Assembly (NCBI GenBank): GCA_022605955.1 | Contig: JAKCOZ010000005.1 | Location: 28,718,450 to 28,782,449, forward strand | Source: Rallus limicola | Lineage: Eukaryota; Chordata; Aves; Gruiformes; Rallidae | Length of the DNA: 64,000 nucleotides | Direction: 5' to 3' | In this document: one piece after another, positions 50,895 through 62,211 of the stretch | How the letters are laid out: each line of letters opens with the position of its first letter | Numbering within the stretch: position 1 is the first letter of the stretch | Notes under the pieces: generated by a model | Database searches by the model: none | Told to the model about the DNA's origin: nothing | Seen by the model: only the letters and a program-made list of their open reading frames with translations | Position numbers and translations under genes: made by a program

Positions 50895-51588
50895 ATGAAG
50901 AACTTCCTTCTGGTTGAGGTGTGGGTGGTCCAGGAGCGTCTCAAAGGGATTAATGCACATAAATCCATGGGCCTGGATGGGATGCATCCACATGTGCTGA
51001 GGGAGCTGGCGGAAGGGATTGCTGAGCCACTCTCTATCATCTTCAACAGGTCTTGGTGAACAGGAGAAGTGCCTGAAGACTGGAGGGTAGCCAGTGTCAC
51101 TCCGGTCTTCAACAAGGGCAAGAAGGAGGATCCAAGCAACTATAGGCCATTCAGCCTCACCTCTGTCCCTGGAAAGGTGATGGAACAGATTGTTCTGGAA
51201 GCCATCTCCAAGCAATTGGAAGAGAAGAAGGTCATGAGGAGTAGTCAGCATGGTTTCACCAAGGGGAGATCGTGCTCAACCAATCTGATAGCCTTCTATG
51301 ATCTCATCACTGGCTGGGTAGATGAAGGGAGAGCAGTGGATGTCATCTACCCTGACTTCAGCAAGGCTTTCGATACTGTCTCCCATGGCATCCTGATAGC
51401 AAAGCTGAGAGAGTATGAGATAGAGAGGACAGTGAGGTGGGTTGAGAACTGGCTGTCCGACTGAGCTCAGAGGGTGGTGATCAGTGGAGCAGAGTCTGGC
51501 TGGAGACCTGTGATTAGCAGTGTTCCCCAGGGCTCAGTGTTGGGTCCAGTCCTGTTTAATATCTTCATTGAACACCTTGATGAGGGAA
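50895..51588 (+). pseudogene. CR1 ORF2 remnant: RT fingers and palm, partial
   Basis: The reverse transcriptase would copy CR1 RNA at the target site. One frame gives HKSMGLDGMHPHVLREL, a TGA stop at 51057-51059, then VPEDWRVASVTPVFNKGKKE, SNYRPFSLTSVPGKVMEQIV, YPDFSKAFDTVSHG (motif A, with the first catalytic Asp, about 51345-51386), a TGA at 51462-51464, and [16 protein letters not shown]. The next motif, which should carry the paired catalytic aspartates, is absent: sequence jumps from HLDEGI to a downstream CAAIQ segment near 51588. The enzyme cannot be active. Confidence 0.88.
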
Positions 51589-52355
51589 TAATATCCAACT
51601 GTGCTGCCATTCAGTGAGACCTGGACAGGCTGGAGACCTGGGTAGTAAGAAACCAAACGAGGTTTAATAAAAGCAAGTGTAAAGTCTTGCTCCTGGGAAG
51701 GAATAACTGCATGTATCCGTACAGGCTGGGGAATGACCAGCTGGAGAGGAGCTCTGTGGAGAAGGACCTGGGGGTCCTGGTAGATGACAGGTTGGCCATG
51801 AGCCAGCAGTGTGCCTTGGTGGCTAAGATTGCCTATGAGATCCTAGGGTGCATCAAGAGGAGTGTGGCCAGCAGGTCCAAGGAGGTGATCCTCCCCCTCT
51901 ACTCTGTCCTGGTCAGGCCCCACCTGGAGTATTGTGTCCAGTTCTGGGATCCCTGGCATAAAAAAGACAGGGATGTCCTGGAGAGAGTCCAGAGGAGGGC
52001 TACAAAGATGATTAAGGGCCTGGAGCATCTCCCCTATGAGGAAAGGCTGAGAGAGCTGGGATTGTTCAGCCTTGAGAAAAGAAGCCTAAGGGGGGACCTA
52101 ATTAATGTTTATAAATATCTTAAGTATGGGATGCAGGGGGAAATGGTCAGCCTCTTTTCAATGGTCTGTGGAGACAGGACAAGGGGCAATGGCTGCAAGT
52201 TAGAGCACAGGAATTTCCGCACCAACATGCAGAAAAACTTACACAGTGAGGGTGACAGAGCCCTGGGACAGGCTGCCCAGGGAGGTAGTGGAGTCTCCAT
52301 CTCTGGAGATATTCAAGACCCATCTGGATGCCTATCTGTGCAATATATGAGATAG
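51589..52355 (+). pseudogene. CR1 ORF2 remnant: RT thumb and C-terminal domain
   Basis: After the deletion the plus strand encodes CAAIQ, a stop, [10 protein letters not shown], then [79 protein letters not shown] and a C-terminal region with [11 protein letters not shown]. The open frame 51687-52355 is 222 codons long, the longest in the window. It is a fragment of a LINE protein, not a host gene. Confidence 0.9.
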
Positions 52356-52429
52356 GGAGCCTGCTTTGGCAGGGGGGTTGGACCCAATGATCTCTCGAGT
52401 TCCAACCCCTATGATTCTGTGATATCAAG

Positions 52430-52744
52430 TGACAACACCGAACAGTATAAACTTCTCATATTCCACCCTCTGCCCCCTTCCCCAATTTAGCCAAGACATA
52501 TTTTTCTGGTGCTAGCTAGTGATCAATTTAATGCCATAATACATATGTTTTAATAACATCATGTAGCTGCAGCTCCAAGTGATATGACTGGTCATCTTTA
52601 ATAACATTTTTTCCAATTTCTCTACTTTTTCTCAAGTAGTTATACATTAGAGCCCAAGCTTTGGCTTAAGAAATCAGAAACTTTTTAATCAGGTTTTCTG
52701 AAATATCCAAGACAAGAAGAAAACCTACATTATACCATGATATA
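52430..52744. other. AT-rich spacer between two CR1 tails
   Basis: About 315 bp with no recognised feature. Confidence 0.55.
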
Positions 52745-53009
52745 TGGGCAATGGCTGCAAGCTGGAGCACAGGAATTTCCGCACCAACATGCGGATGAAC
52801 GTTTTCACAGTGAGGGTGACGGAGCAGTGGAATAGGCTGCCCAGGGAGGTGGTGGAGTCTCCTTCTCTGGAGATATTCAAGTCTCGTCTGGATGCCTATC
52901 TATGTAATATGAGATAGGGAGCCTGCTTTGGCAGGGGGGTTGGACCCGATGATCTCTTGAGGTCCCTTCCAACCCCTAAAGATTCTGTGATTCTGTGATT
53001 CTGTGATAC
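52745..53009 (+). mobile_element. CR1 LINE 3' end, close relative of the preceding copy
   Basis: It contains only the last part of ORF2 and the 3' UTR, from GCAATGGCTGCAAGCTGGAG to the tail with ATTCTGTGATTCTGTGATTC. It matches 52189-52429 closely by eye (roughly nine bases in ten) and is more complete at the end, including GAGGTCCCTTCCAACCCC, where the other copy has lost a few bases. Same orientation, about 315 bp apart. It is either an independent insertion of the same subfamily or a partial duplication. Confidence 0.92.
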
Positions 53010-54467
53010 ATGGAGTAACAAAATCCATTGCCTAATCTTTAATGGTGGAAAACCTTAATATATGTGGATCCTGTGGAATGTCTTTGCAACAGAGGGACAA
53101 ACCAGCCTGATATAATAATTGATAGTGAATTGGTTCTGGCCTTTTTTTTTTTTTTCATGGAAGAATACATACTGACCTTTTCTGAATAACCTTACATATT
53201 TGTTTTCACAGTGAGTTCCAGAGAATGATTCCTTTGCCAAATAAATATTCTAATCTACTGATGACTTGACTCTATTATTTTAGATAGGATAGAAAAAATT
53301 CTTATGATAAATCTTTTCTATCTTAATATTTAATGAACTATTCACTTTATTGCATCTTTTTTGACTTTTCTGTAGAAAGCTAAATAATAGGCTTTACATT
53401 CTCTTTGGGTACAGAAAAAATTGCTATCATGAGTGCTTTTAATTGTTTCTGATTCCTTTTTCTGGTCCTTTTGCACGTCTTTGTATTCTCTTGTGAAATG
53501 AAAAATTACTGTGAGATAGTGAAACCTTTCAAAAGTATATTCCCAAATAACTTGGCCAGAATTACTCCTGAAATCAATGACACTACATTGGGGATGAATT
53601 TATTATCTTACATTTATTCTTTGTGTGAATGTCCACTATCTTGAAACCATGATTTGAAAAAGTAACGTTTCCAGTTAAATCCAGGGATCTATAACATACA
53701 TAGCTTAGAGACAGACTTTAAATGACATATAAGCAGTAGGTTAAAGGAGATATTTTTTAAGGATGAAATTCTATGCAAAGCATATTTTAAAAAAAATTTA
53801 CTTTCAAGGCTTTATTTTTTATGTTTTATATTGCTTTTGCATTGTTTTATCTGAACTCCTGTAATTGGTTAAGGACTGAAAGTTTAAGGTAAGAGAATGA
53901 AGAATAATCCATTATTTGTACAGGATTAGATCCCACCAACTTTATCAGGTATTGGAGAATACCTCTTTCTAATCTTTTTCTGTACCCTCTTCCTGTACTT
54001 GGCTAAGATCTTTACACCCAAGAAAGCAAAATGTTGTAGCTTAGTTCATAATTACTGTTTTTACAGTACTAGAGCTACTTCTTCAATTTAGTGTAGATAC
54101 ATCTTTAGTTTATATACGGATTTACATAACTAGACACTTAGTCATAGCTTAGCTTGCTCTTAAAATCACCCTCTGTTGTACAGAACATATCTTTATAGTG
54201 TTGAAGGAATTATGGATCTGTAATCCTCCAGGCTTTTATATGATAATGCCCTTCAGCTTTGTTCTTGATCCTATGTCAATTCTGAAATCTCTCATTGAAC
54301 CCAAAAGCAGAAAGGATATTTGTGATAAATCTTCTACAGAATTCCTAAATCAGGTATTTGTCTTATTAAGAATACAGATATTCATATTTTATCTTCATTT
54401 TTTTTCTTAGAAAAGTAAAAGACATTTTGCAAAAGAATAGCTCAGTTTTATTCACATAGCTTAATGC
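53010..54467. other. AT-rich non-coding DNA
   Basis: Nothing recognised. A weak exon-like layout lies at 54232-54353 (acceptor CTGTAATCCTCCAG, donor CAG|GTATTT, open frame with SFVLDPMSILKSLIEPKS). The splice signals are too ordinary to annotate it. Confidence 0.45.
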
Positions 54468-54651
54468 TTGATTTCAGCTTGACTTCAGCTGAGGGAGAGT
54501 TAATTTTCTTTCTAATATCTGGTATCATGCTAAGTTTGGGTAAAACAGTGATGGCCTTAGGTTCTAGGTGCTTGTTCATCTTGTAGCAGAGAGGAATGAT
54601 TGAGTGGCTGCATGTTGCTTAGATGTGGCTGGCTGGGGCAAAACCATGACA
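54468..54651 (+). mobile_element. ERVL-like LTR, internally deleted
   Basis: The start (TTGACTTCAGCTGAGGGAGA then GTTAATTTTCTTTCTAATA) and the end (TGGCTGGGGCAAAACCATGA then CA) of an ERVL-like LTR are present, but only about 185 bp separate them against some 600 bp in full copies. Most of U3 is gone. Confidence 0.65.
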
Positions 54652-54740
54652 CTTTACAACTAAGATTTTGGCAACTCAGATATTTTATGTGCAGTGAGAA
54701 TTTTCTATTATACCAACCTACTTAGTTTCCAGGAATGTTA

Positions 54741-54860
54741 ACATCAGGTTGGATGTGGCTCTGAGCAACCTGGTAGGCTGTACCTTCCCATGACAATGGG
54801 GGTGGAACCAGGTATCTTTGAGGTGCCTTACAACCCAAGCCATTCTATGATTCTGTGATT
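54741..54860 (+). mobile_element. CR1 LINE 3' tail fragment
   Basis: It has CATCAGGTTGGATGTGGCTC, then GAGCAACCTGGTAGGCTG, and ends CATTCTATGATTCTGTGATT, the standard CR1 3' UTR and tail. About 120 bp long. The tail is followed directly by a (CAAAA)n stretch (54865-54887). Confidence 0.88.
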
Positions 54861-54864
54861 GTAG

Positions 54865-54887
54865 AAACAAAACAAAACAAAACAAAA
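54865..54887. repeat. (CAAAA)n microsatellite
   Basis: Four to five CAAAA units directly after the CR1 tail. Confidence 0.85.
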
Positions 54888-57524
54888 AGAAAACACAAAG
54901 AACACACTATTTTATATATTTATTTGAATAATGTGTTACAGCAGAAAACAACAGGCATCAAACTTCTTTGCAAAAGCAAAGGTATGAATTGCTCCAGAAC
55001 TGAAACCAACCATTAATGATTCACATTTTTTCTTATGTAGTAAACCTTTGGGAATTTTGAGCTATGAAACATGTTTTTCCTATGGTTCAATACACTATTC
55101 ATTTTCATCAATATTCTGTGAAGTAAGATATCAATAGAAATCCATTTGTTCTTTCTTAGTATGTCAGTCTTTAGACACATATTTTCCAACTTTCAAAATC
55201 TGTAAATGAAAGCAAGACCTTTAATCTTTCTATTCCACAGATTTATAAAAGTGAGTTTGTTTTTCTTTTTCTTGATAATAATTTAGAAAATGAAAACCTA
55301 ATGTGCACACTTGTTTCTTTCCAATTATTTTGCTTCCTCTTTTCACAAGCTTTCTGTATTTTCACTAAAAATGTTATAACTACAACACAGAAAAGAGCTT
55401 GTGATAAAAAACTAGATGGAAAGCATAGTTATGATACAACTGCTACTGTGTGAGTTCAAATGAAAACTACCAAAGTTAACAAATTCTTGAAACTTGCCAA
55501 GCTCTTTCTAGTCATATGGGAGTCTTCCATCTGCTCTCATCAAAGGAATTAAGATTTTTCTTGTTCTTAAAGCCAGGTTTTAGATGTCAGAGAGACAGCT
55601 CTGAAAATATAGTAATTTACGTATCTTTTGCCTTATATAAATATATACATATACTTAGATTCACATAGATGTGCTGTGGCTCTCTCTATAAACCACTATT
55701 TTTATTTAATTGTCTGTAAGCATGATTCAGAGCAAAATATGCATAGATGTAATGCAGACAAATTCTCACAACTTTTAGAATTATTTAGATCTAGGATTAA
55801 TACAGATAAATGCACTACTGGGAAACTCAAATTTGGAATAACTTCTTTTTTTTTGCCCAAGGAGGTATCCTGTTTCACAGTTTTCATGCAGGCCTCTCTT
55901 TAATTTGAAGGCAAATCAAGGTGAGCAAACCTTTACCTGCTTATGCTATTGCACACTACAGTGATTTGAGTCATATTTTATAAACCACACCTGACTTATT
56001 TTAAGGTTCTATGATACCATATGTGCTTCACTTATTTGACAGATGGGTGTTGATATTTGTTCTCATCTGCATGAACACTAGCTGAACCATATACAAAACT
56101 CTTAATGATATTAATACTGTGCCAATTAAGATCATATTCAAGCCTCTGGTGAAACCTGATAGCATGCATTGCAAGCTCCACTTCTGAATTTTTCATTGTG
56201 ATTTTGATATAACATTGACGGATATTCTCTAGCTAAAATTAAAATTAATACAATAGATTGAAAAAGTATATCATGATACTTTATTTAAGAAAAGAAAAAT
56301 AATTAAAGAATAATCAAGCCACTAAGGCACAAAAGAGAACTATAAAGGAAAGCTACAAGGCAGGTATCTATAAAAAAGTTAGAACTGGATTTGAGCTCTA
56401 TTCACTTCCTGTTGCTAAAAAAAGTGATTTTCAGGTCTTAAAAAGTGATATTCAGGTCTTAAAATGAAACAGTGCCTTTCAGGGGAAATAGGAGAACAAA
56501 CCTCAGGCACAAAGGTGTCTTCCCCACAGGGGAAGGGTTGTTACAAAGAGGAATTTCAAAAATAGAAAGTCAAATTCTGCCCCAGACTGTCTAAACTATT
56601 TTTCTGATATGGGAACTCAAATTCATGCTTTATTACATTGTGTTTAAATTTCAGTAACTCAGGAAGTATGTTATACTGGATTATGTAGTACAGGGTCGTA
56701 TCCTTTTCCTGACTCAGTAACTGGGCAATATAGGACACTGATGAGCAGTTCTGGAAAAAAACTAGGTATCATCCAGCAGACAAAGCAGATGCTTCCTTCT
56801 ATTGTTTTCTTTTCCTTTCACTAGAAGTTATTTCTCCAGCGAAGTAGGTGGTATACCCACACACTAGCGAAAAAAATGTCTAGCATCTTCATTAATCAAT
56901 AGCTTAGAGCAAAGTCCTTTAGCTTAGTAGCCTGTAACTGAAATATGGGCACACTTTCCCTTCTGATGACTGCTGGTGAGATGGTAATCTATAGACAAGA
57001 TCAAAGTAGGAAGTGATAAGTAGTAATTTTTTTCATTTACTGCATCAAGACTCATCGGACCTCAATTGTCAATGTCCTCAAATAAGATATATTTACCCTC
57101 CCTGTGTCCTATTTCTAAAGGATTTTTTTTTAATAACTCTGAGAATTATTGGTGAAAATTAATGTAAAATAACAGATATTATTATTTCATTTAGTAGTTA
57201 TTGGTAGTTACTAAATCAGATACAGAGAAACTGATGACATCTTTGTTATCAGATTTACACAAGAGTTACCAGGGATACTAGATCCCATTATATACATGTA
57301 TTTTATGCAGTTGGCAGATTTATGATGCAAGTAGAGTAAAATTTAGAAAGTAGGGAAGAAATCCCAAATTATCTACAAATTAATTATTTGCTTCTGGTAT
57401 CCATATAGTATTTGATTAGACTTAGCGTGTGCACTTCTTTACAGCACATGATACATATTCACATTGAAACAGTCACTCGATTGTAAACGTGGGCAGAATA
57501 AAAACATACTCTCATATAGAAAAT

Positions 57525-57527
<3 letters not shown>
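54888..57527. other. AT-rich non-coding DNA
   Basis: No gene or named element. It contains the 21-bp tandem pair at 56419-56460. Confidence 0.5.
56419..56460. repeat. 21-bp tandem duplication, one mismatch
   Basis: The unit AAAAGTGATTTTCAGGTCTT occurs twice side by side; the second copy has GATATTC instead of GATTTTC. Confidence 0.85.

Positions 57528-57576
<49 letters not shown>
57528..57576. repeat. (GA)n microsatellite, 49 bp perfect
   Basis: About 24 uninterrupted GA units, then GGTGGGAGTGTGTGTGG. It is the longest perfect dinucleotide repeat in the window. Confidence 0.97.
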
Positions 57577-57579
<3 letters not shown>

Positions 57580-58942
57580 GGGAGTGTGTGTGGAGAGATT
57601 GAATCTAGAGATGGAAAAAAGACCTCTAGCAAAAATTCTAGTATTTGATTCCAGTCAAGCTAATCAGATAATTATATAAACATTGCTGAATTTAATTCCA
57701 GTACTTGTTTTCCCTCTTTTTGTTCCTTTCCTCCATTCTCCATACTCAACAGACTAAAGTGTACAATTCTCCTATTTCCCACAGAAAATATTTTACAGAC
57801 TGGTTGGCTTGCCTTTCCCAAATATGACTTTATTTATGAAAAAATATATTCTAGAAAGAACTTGTAACTGTTCCAAGTGTCTTCAATATTGAACTTTATA
57901 TTTTAACAGGCTCAGAAATTCACAGGTGCCTAACTACTGTGGTATGTCTGCCTACCTCTTAATTAAATTATCCTAAAACCCCTGAGCTAAGTCCTTTTAA
58001 ACATTAATATACAAGTTTGCACAATGTTGATCAGGGAAAGGTAAAAAATATTTCTAGTGTAAGTTGCAAACTGAGATACTGAGAAGCTAAAAAAGAAACT
58101 TGTAAAACTAAAATACATTTGTTTTCCATGAGAATGCACTTGGCTTGTAGAACTAAAAAGGATACCTGAAGCTTCCTCAGTCCCAGTGTAGGACCTTAGT
58201 CACAATGGTATTCCATAGGATCACCAGTCACTGAAAACAGTAGTAAAAATACCTTTTTCTTTTTTCCACATTGAATGTTGAGTTATGTCATTACTCTTTC
58301 TCCAGAATTTATTGGGAAGGGAGGAGGAGAGGGCAGGGGAAGAGGGAGTTCTAAACAAAATTATCCACCTTCAGAAACTTGGGAGGGTAAGGGAGAAGAA
58401 GAGAGGGTAGGAAGAAGGAAGAGAGATAGAGCGTGTGAGACTCTTTAGGTCTAGAAGTGGGTTTATTTCCATAGTTACTGAGAAGAATCCAAGAATCAAA
58501 TTGGCACTTCAGTTTACCCTCTAGGAGCAAAATTGAAATATTAATCTGTAATCTGAACTTTTGTAATACCAACAAAACATGATTCAATTTGTGGTCAAAA
58601 GTTAAGGAGGGAAAGGCTTGTTGTCAAAATTTAAAGATGGAAAGTCTTACATCTTTATATATTCTGTAAATGATCATAATCATCTTTTTAATTTAAACCC
58701 AAAGTGTTCCTCAGTCCACTTGTAGGTATCCACATATTTTTGCTAGCCTTCATTGCTTTACCACAGTTGTGGAGACTGCTGGTGAGTGTCTCTCACTACC
58801 ATGCTGTCCTCAGGATGTGAGAACTACATTTTCAACTTCATTGCCTGTCTCTGTTCACTGGAGCATTTTTTTAACATAATAATTGGACAAAACAAAATTG
58901 TCATTTGCCAACAAAATGTGAAGTATAGATCATATTAGTGAC
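57577..58942. other. non-coding DNA with a purine-rich tract
   Basis: Nothing recognised apart from a purine-rich stretch (GGGAGGAGGAGAGGGC and similar) at 58312-58352 and 58379-58436. Confidence 0.5.
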
Positions 58943-59529
58943 TGTCGTGGTTTCACCCCAGCTTGGGCAGAGATCCACGCAGCTGCCTGCTCCTTAAAGT
59001 AAAAGAGCAGGAGAAAAGGGAAAGGGGGGGGGGAGAACAAGGGAAGGGAAAAGGAAGGGGCAAATAACTCCAAAACCAAGAAACTAAGAGACCCGTGGGT
59101 TGGGATAAGGACAGTTTACTAAGATAACAGAAAGATAAAATATAACAATTCTAACAGGACTTTAGAGCAAAAGAATATGAAACTATTGATACACAGTGCA
59201 GTTTCTCACCAAACAACACAACTCAGGCTGCACCACCCAGAGCTGTCCCGGAACCCGACTGTCCCCCAAGACCCTCGCGTCCCGGCCGCTCTTGTCCCAG
59301 AAGCGCCCCGCTTCCTCCTCCCATCAGTCCCCCTTTATCCTGGGCAGGACATAATTGGCATGGAATACTCTCTTTGGCCCATCTGGGTCACCTGTCCTGG
59401 CTTTGACTGTCTGACTGCAACTAGAAACATCAGGGTGTTATCAGCACTGCTTTCATTTTAACTCCCAAACACAGCATTCCATCCGCTGCTACAAATGAAG
59501 TTAAGTCTATCCTGACTGAAACCAGGACA
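58943..59529 (-). mobile_element. ERVL-like solo LTR, young, with 5-bp target-site duplication
   Basis: The ends are clear. The plus strand starts TGTCGTGGTTTCACCCCAGC and ends CTGACTGAAACCAGGACA, giving TG...CA termini on the minus strand. GTGAC flanks both sides (58938-58942 and 59530-59534), a perfect 5-bp duplication as expected for ERVL-type integration. At 587 bp it is full length and contains a 10-base G run (59024-59033). No internal sequence is present, so it arose by recombination between two LTRs. It matches the opposite-strand copy at 61510-62116 at roughly 95 percent by eye. Confidence 0.93.
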
Positions 59530-61509
59530 GTGACAACACAGATGACACTGTTCAGCATAAATGAAGTTCATAGACACATAAAGACATATAATCACACACT
59601 TTGTTATATCATGCATATATGAAATATTTTTTAAATATTTGTACTTAACATTCAAGTATTATTTGAATTTGGAATGTAAAAAAAAATATATAAATTTTGT
59701 CCTTGATTTCTCCATATACCTAAAGAACAACAACTGTAAATCTGAATATTTTTTCTTTAATGCCATGATGTTTCCAAAGTTAAATCCCTTGATTATTATT
59801 ATTGATTTACAGCAGCCACTTTTTTAATTTAAATGTAAATCTTTTCAACTTTGCCCTTTTATACTTACTGCATCCCATTATATTTATCCTCAGCTCTGTC
59901 AAAAACTGTTTCCCTAAAGAAGATGAGTCAATAGCAATTTACCTTGTAGTATTGTGCTACCACAAGCCTTTAATACACGGATTATGTCCTTTGACTCACA
60001 CCTTCCTATAATAAAAATGTTTTGGGAATAGATGAAGATCAGATTGGATAATGCTAGTACTCTGGCATAATAGCTTGTATCTATTTATAAAATGAGAAAT
60101 AATGATAAAGCAAAGTGTCTGCCAAGGAATGTTAATTTGAATAGATCTACCTTCAGATATATAGATGAAGAAACTAGAAATTCTAATCAGCCAGCATAAG
60201 CAGAAGTGCTGTTCTCTATTCTATTCTTGTATGAATTTTTTTAAAATTAGAAATTAAATTATCTAGGAATGTTTCACTGAAAAATTCCGCTAGCAGATGG
60301 AAAGGTAAAGTCAATCCATTTGACCATATATTTTTAATAGAACTCCAAAAGCTAAAAATCTTGTTCAGTGTTTGATATCAGGTTCTGGTTTTCTTCCAGG
60401 TCCTGAGCACCTCCAAAAAGCTACAAACACTTGTGTTTATTTAAGCTTTGTTCTTGTGGAAATTTTCCTAAACTTTTGGAAAAGTTCCATTTTTTGTTTG
60501 CAGATATAAAACTAATGGGATGTTAAAGAACAAGCAATAGAATTATTAGCAGAACAAGATGTGAGTAATTTTCCACAGTGACACGCTCTCTATATAAAAA
60601 ATATGAATCCTTAAAAAACTATTCACGTCCTAGATGATGAATCTCAATAACCTAGTAGTGCTGATTTAGTTCTCACTAGCTCAGTCAAAAATTCAACTAG
60701 AAAAGTTAGCTAACTGCATGAGGAATCACAGTGATCTTAACTGAAGCGCTTTCTTATTTTCTATCATTTGCCAACACTTTGAAAGATTTTGTTTCTTATT
60801 TATATGTTGGAGATTTTGTTTATTTGGTTTTCTCTGTTTTGGTTAATGCAACGGAAGATACCAGCTCATTCATTTCAGGACATTAATTTGAAATATTGTA
60901 TCTTGTTTCCATCACAAAGTTTACTGGATTTCCCAAGTCTTGAGGAATGCAACTAATGCTGCTGCTTTATGAGAACTCCTGTCAAAAAATGGCAGTTTTC
61001 CTCAACATCTGGGATGTGCTTGCTGTAGTGAACATAATGTGAGTGCAATGCTGCTTTTTTTAGTAGTTAACTAACATTATATATTGAAGAAGAAAAAAGT
61101 CCAGACAGGTTTGCCATAGAATGAATTTGAAGTTCCTCATGTTTTAAATATGCTAGCAGGACTGTCACCCTATATAATGTTGCAACAATTTTTCATTTGT
61201 AAGCCATTTCATAAAAAGACAAAAATGACCAACCAGCAAAAGCATCTGTGAAAAACATATGCCAAAACCTTTCCAAATGTTGCTATTACTGCTATGAGAA
61301 GACTGGATATGAATGTATAAACTGAAGCATGTAAAAGCCACAAAACAAAACAGGAAAAAACATAAGGTGGGAAGAGTGACCTTTTTATTTTTTACTATTT
61401 TGGCATTTTTTTTATTTATATACTTAGCCTGATGCTCCTGAGGTAATAAAATCTTAAGATACCGCTGAGGGCAAGGACAGGTTTCCACAGGAGCAGTATC
61501 GAGGCTCAT
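59530..61509. other. AT-rich DNA between two inverted LTRs
   Basis: About 2 kb with no recognised gene or repeat. The lysine-, phenylalanine- and leucine-rich frames here have no visible domain. Confidence 0.55.
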
Positions 61510-62116
61510 TGTCCTGGTTTCAGTCAGGATAGAGTTAACTTCATTTGTAGCAGCGGATGGAATGCTGTGTTTGGGAGTTAAAATGAAAGCAGTGCTGATA
61601 ACACCCTGATGTTTTTAGTTGCAGTCAGACAGTCAAAGCCAGGACAGGTGACCCAGATGGGCCAAAGAGAGTAGTCCATGCCAATTACGTCCTGCCCAGG
61701 ATAAAGGGGGACTGATGGGAGGAGGAAGAAGAGGGGCAGTTCTGGGACGTGAGGGTCTTGGGGGACGCGAGGGTCTTGGGGGACGGTCGGGTTCCGGGAC
61801 AGCTCTGGGTGGTGCGGCCTGAGTTGTGTGGTTCGGTGAGAAACTGCATTGTGTATCAATAGTTTCATATTCTTTTGCTCTAAAGGCCTGTTAGCATTGT
61901 TATATTTTATCTTTCTGTTATCTTAGTATACTATCCTTATCCCAACCCACGGGCCTCTTAGTTTCTTGGTTTTGGAGTTATTTGCCCCTTCCCTTTCCCT
62001 TCTCTTGTTTCCCCCCCCCCCCCCCCCCCCCCCCTTTTCCCTCTTCCCCTGCTCTTTTACTTTAAGGAGCAGGCAGCTGTGTGGATCTCGGCCCAAGCCG
62101 GGGTGAAACCACGACA
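61510..62116 (+). mobile_element. ERVL-like solo LTR, inverted relative of the 58.9-kb copy
   Basis: It starts TGTCCTGGTTTCAGTCAGGA and ends GGGGTGAAACCACGACA at 62116. CTCAT (61505-61509) and CTCGT (62117-62121) flank it, a 5-bp target-site duplication with one transition. It is 607 bp long, with a 24-base C run at 62011-62034 where the other copy has ten. It also has a tandem pair GGGACGTGAGGGTCTTGGGG / GGGACGCGAGGGTCTTGGGG (about 61744-61782), only one unit of which is clear in the other copy. The frame read on the minus strand (61578-61868) has a counterpart at 59177-59461 only because both are the same LTR. Confidence 0.93.
62011..62034. repeat. C homopolymer, 24 bases, within the LTR
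   Basis: An uninterrupted C run; the equivalent in the 58.9-kb LTR is 10 G on the plus strand. Run length here may be affected by sequencing error. Confidence 0.9.
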
Positions 62117-62211
62117 CTCGTGTAGATAGCATCTTCATTAGCTTGGCTTTTCTGGAGAACATTAAAGCTTACATAATCACATGCACATTTATAACAAATT
62201 CTGTAGTCTTT

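Larger units (their letters stand above)
50620..52429 (+). mobile_element. CR1 LINE with broken ORF2, largest copy in the window
   Basis: This is a 5'-truncated plus-strand CR1. It keeps the end of the endonuclease-RT linker, part of the RT core, the C-terminal domain and the 3' UTR, ending CCTATGATTCTGTGAT at 52429. There is no endonuclease domain and no ORF1. Two internal losses (near 50880 and 51588) and stops make it dead. Similarity to other CR1s is still clear over nearly 1.8 kb, so it is younger than the 4-kb and 28.8-kb copies. The 5' limit is estimated from where the linker-like protein similarity starts. Confidence 0.9.

Noticed and set aside
51687..52355. Longest open frame (222 codons) as a host protein gene
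   Set aside because: It is the C-terminal part of CR1 ORF2 in a broken LINE copy, with the CR1 3' UTR directly after it.
54232..54353. 122-nt exon-like block with open frame (SFVLDPMSILKSLIEPKS)
   Set aside because: The acceptor tract is short and the donor CAG|GTATTT is weak; such pairs are frequent in this window.
58771..58785. 15-nt microexon-like layout (CTTTACCACAG ... GTGAGTGTC)
   Set aside because: It shows how often acceptor and donor motifs fall close together by chance; no other support.
59177..59461. Similar 94-96-residue frames at 59177-59461 (+) and 61578-61868 (-), as a conserved gene family
   Set aside because: Both are read on the antisense strand of the same solo LTR; the resemblance comes from the LTR.
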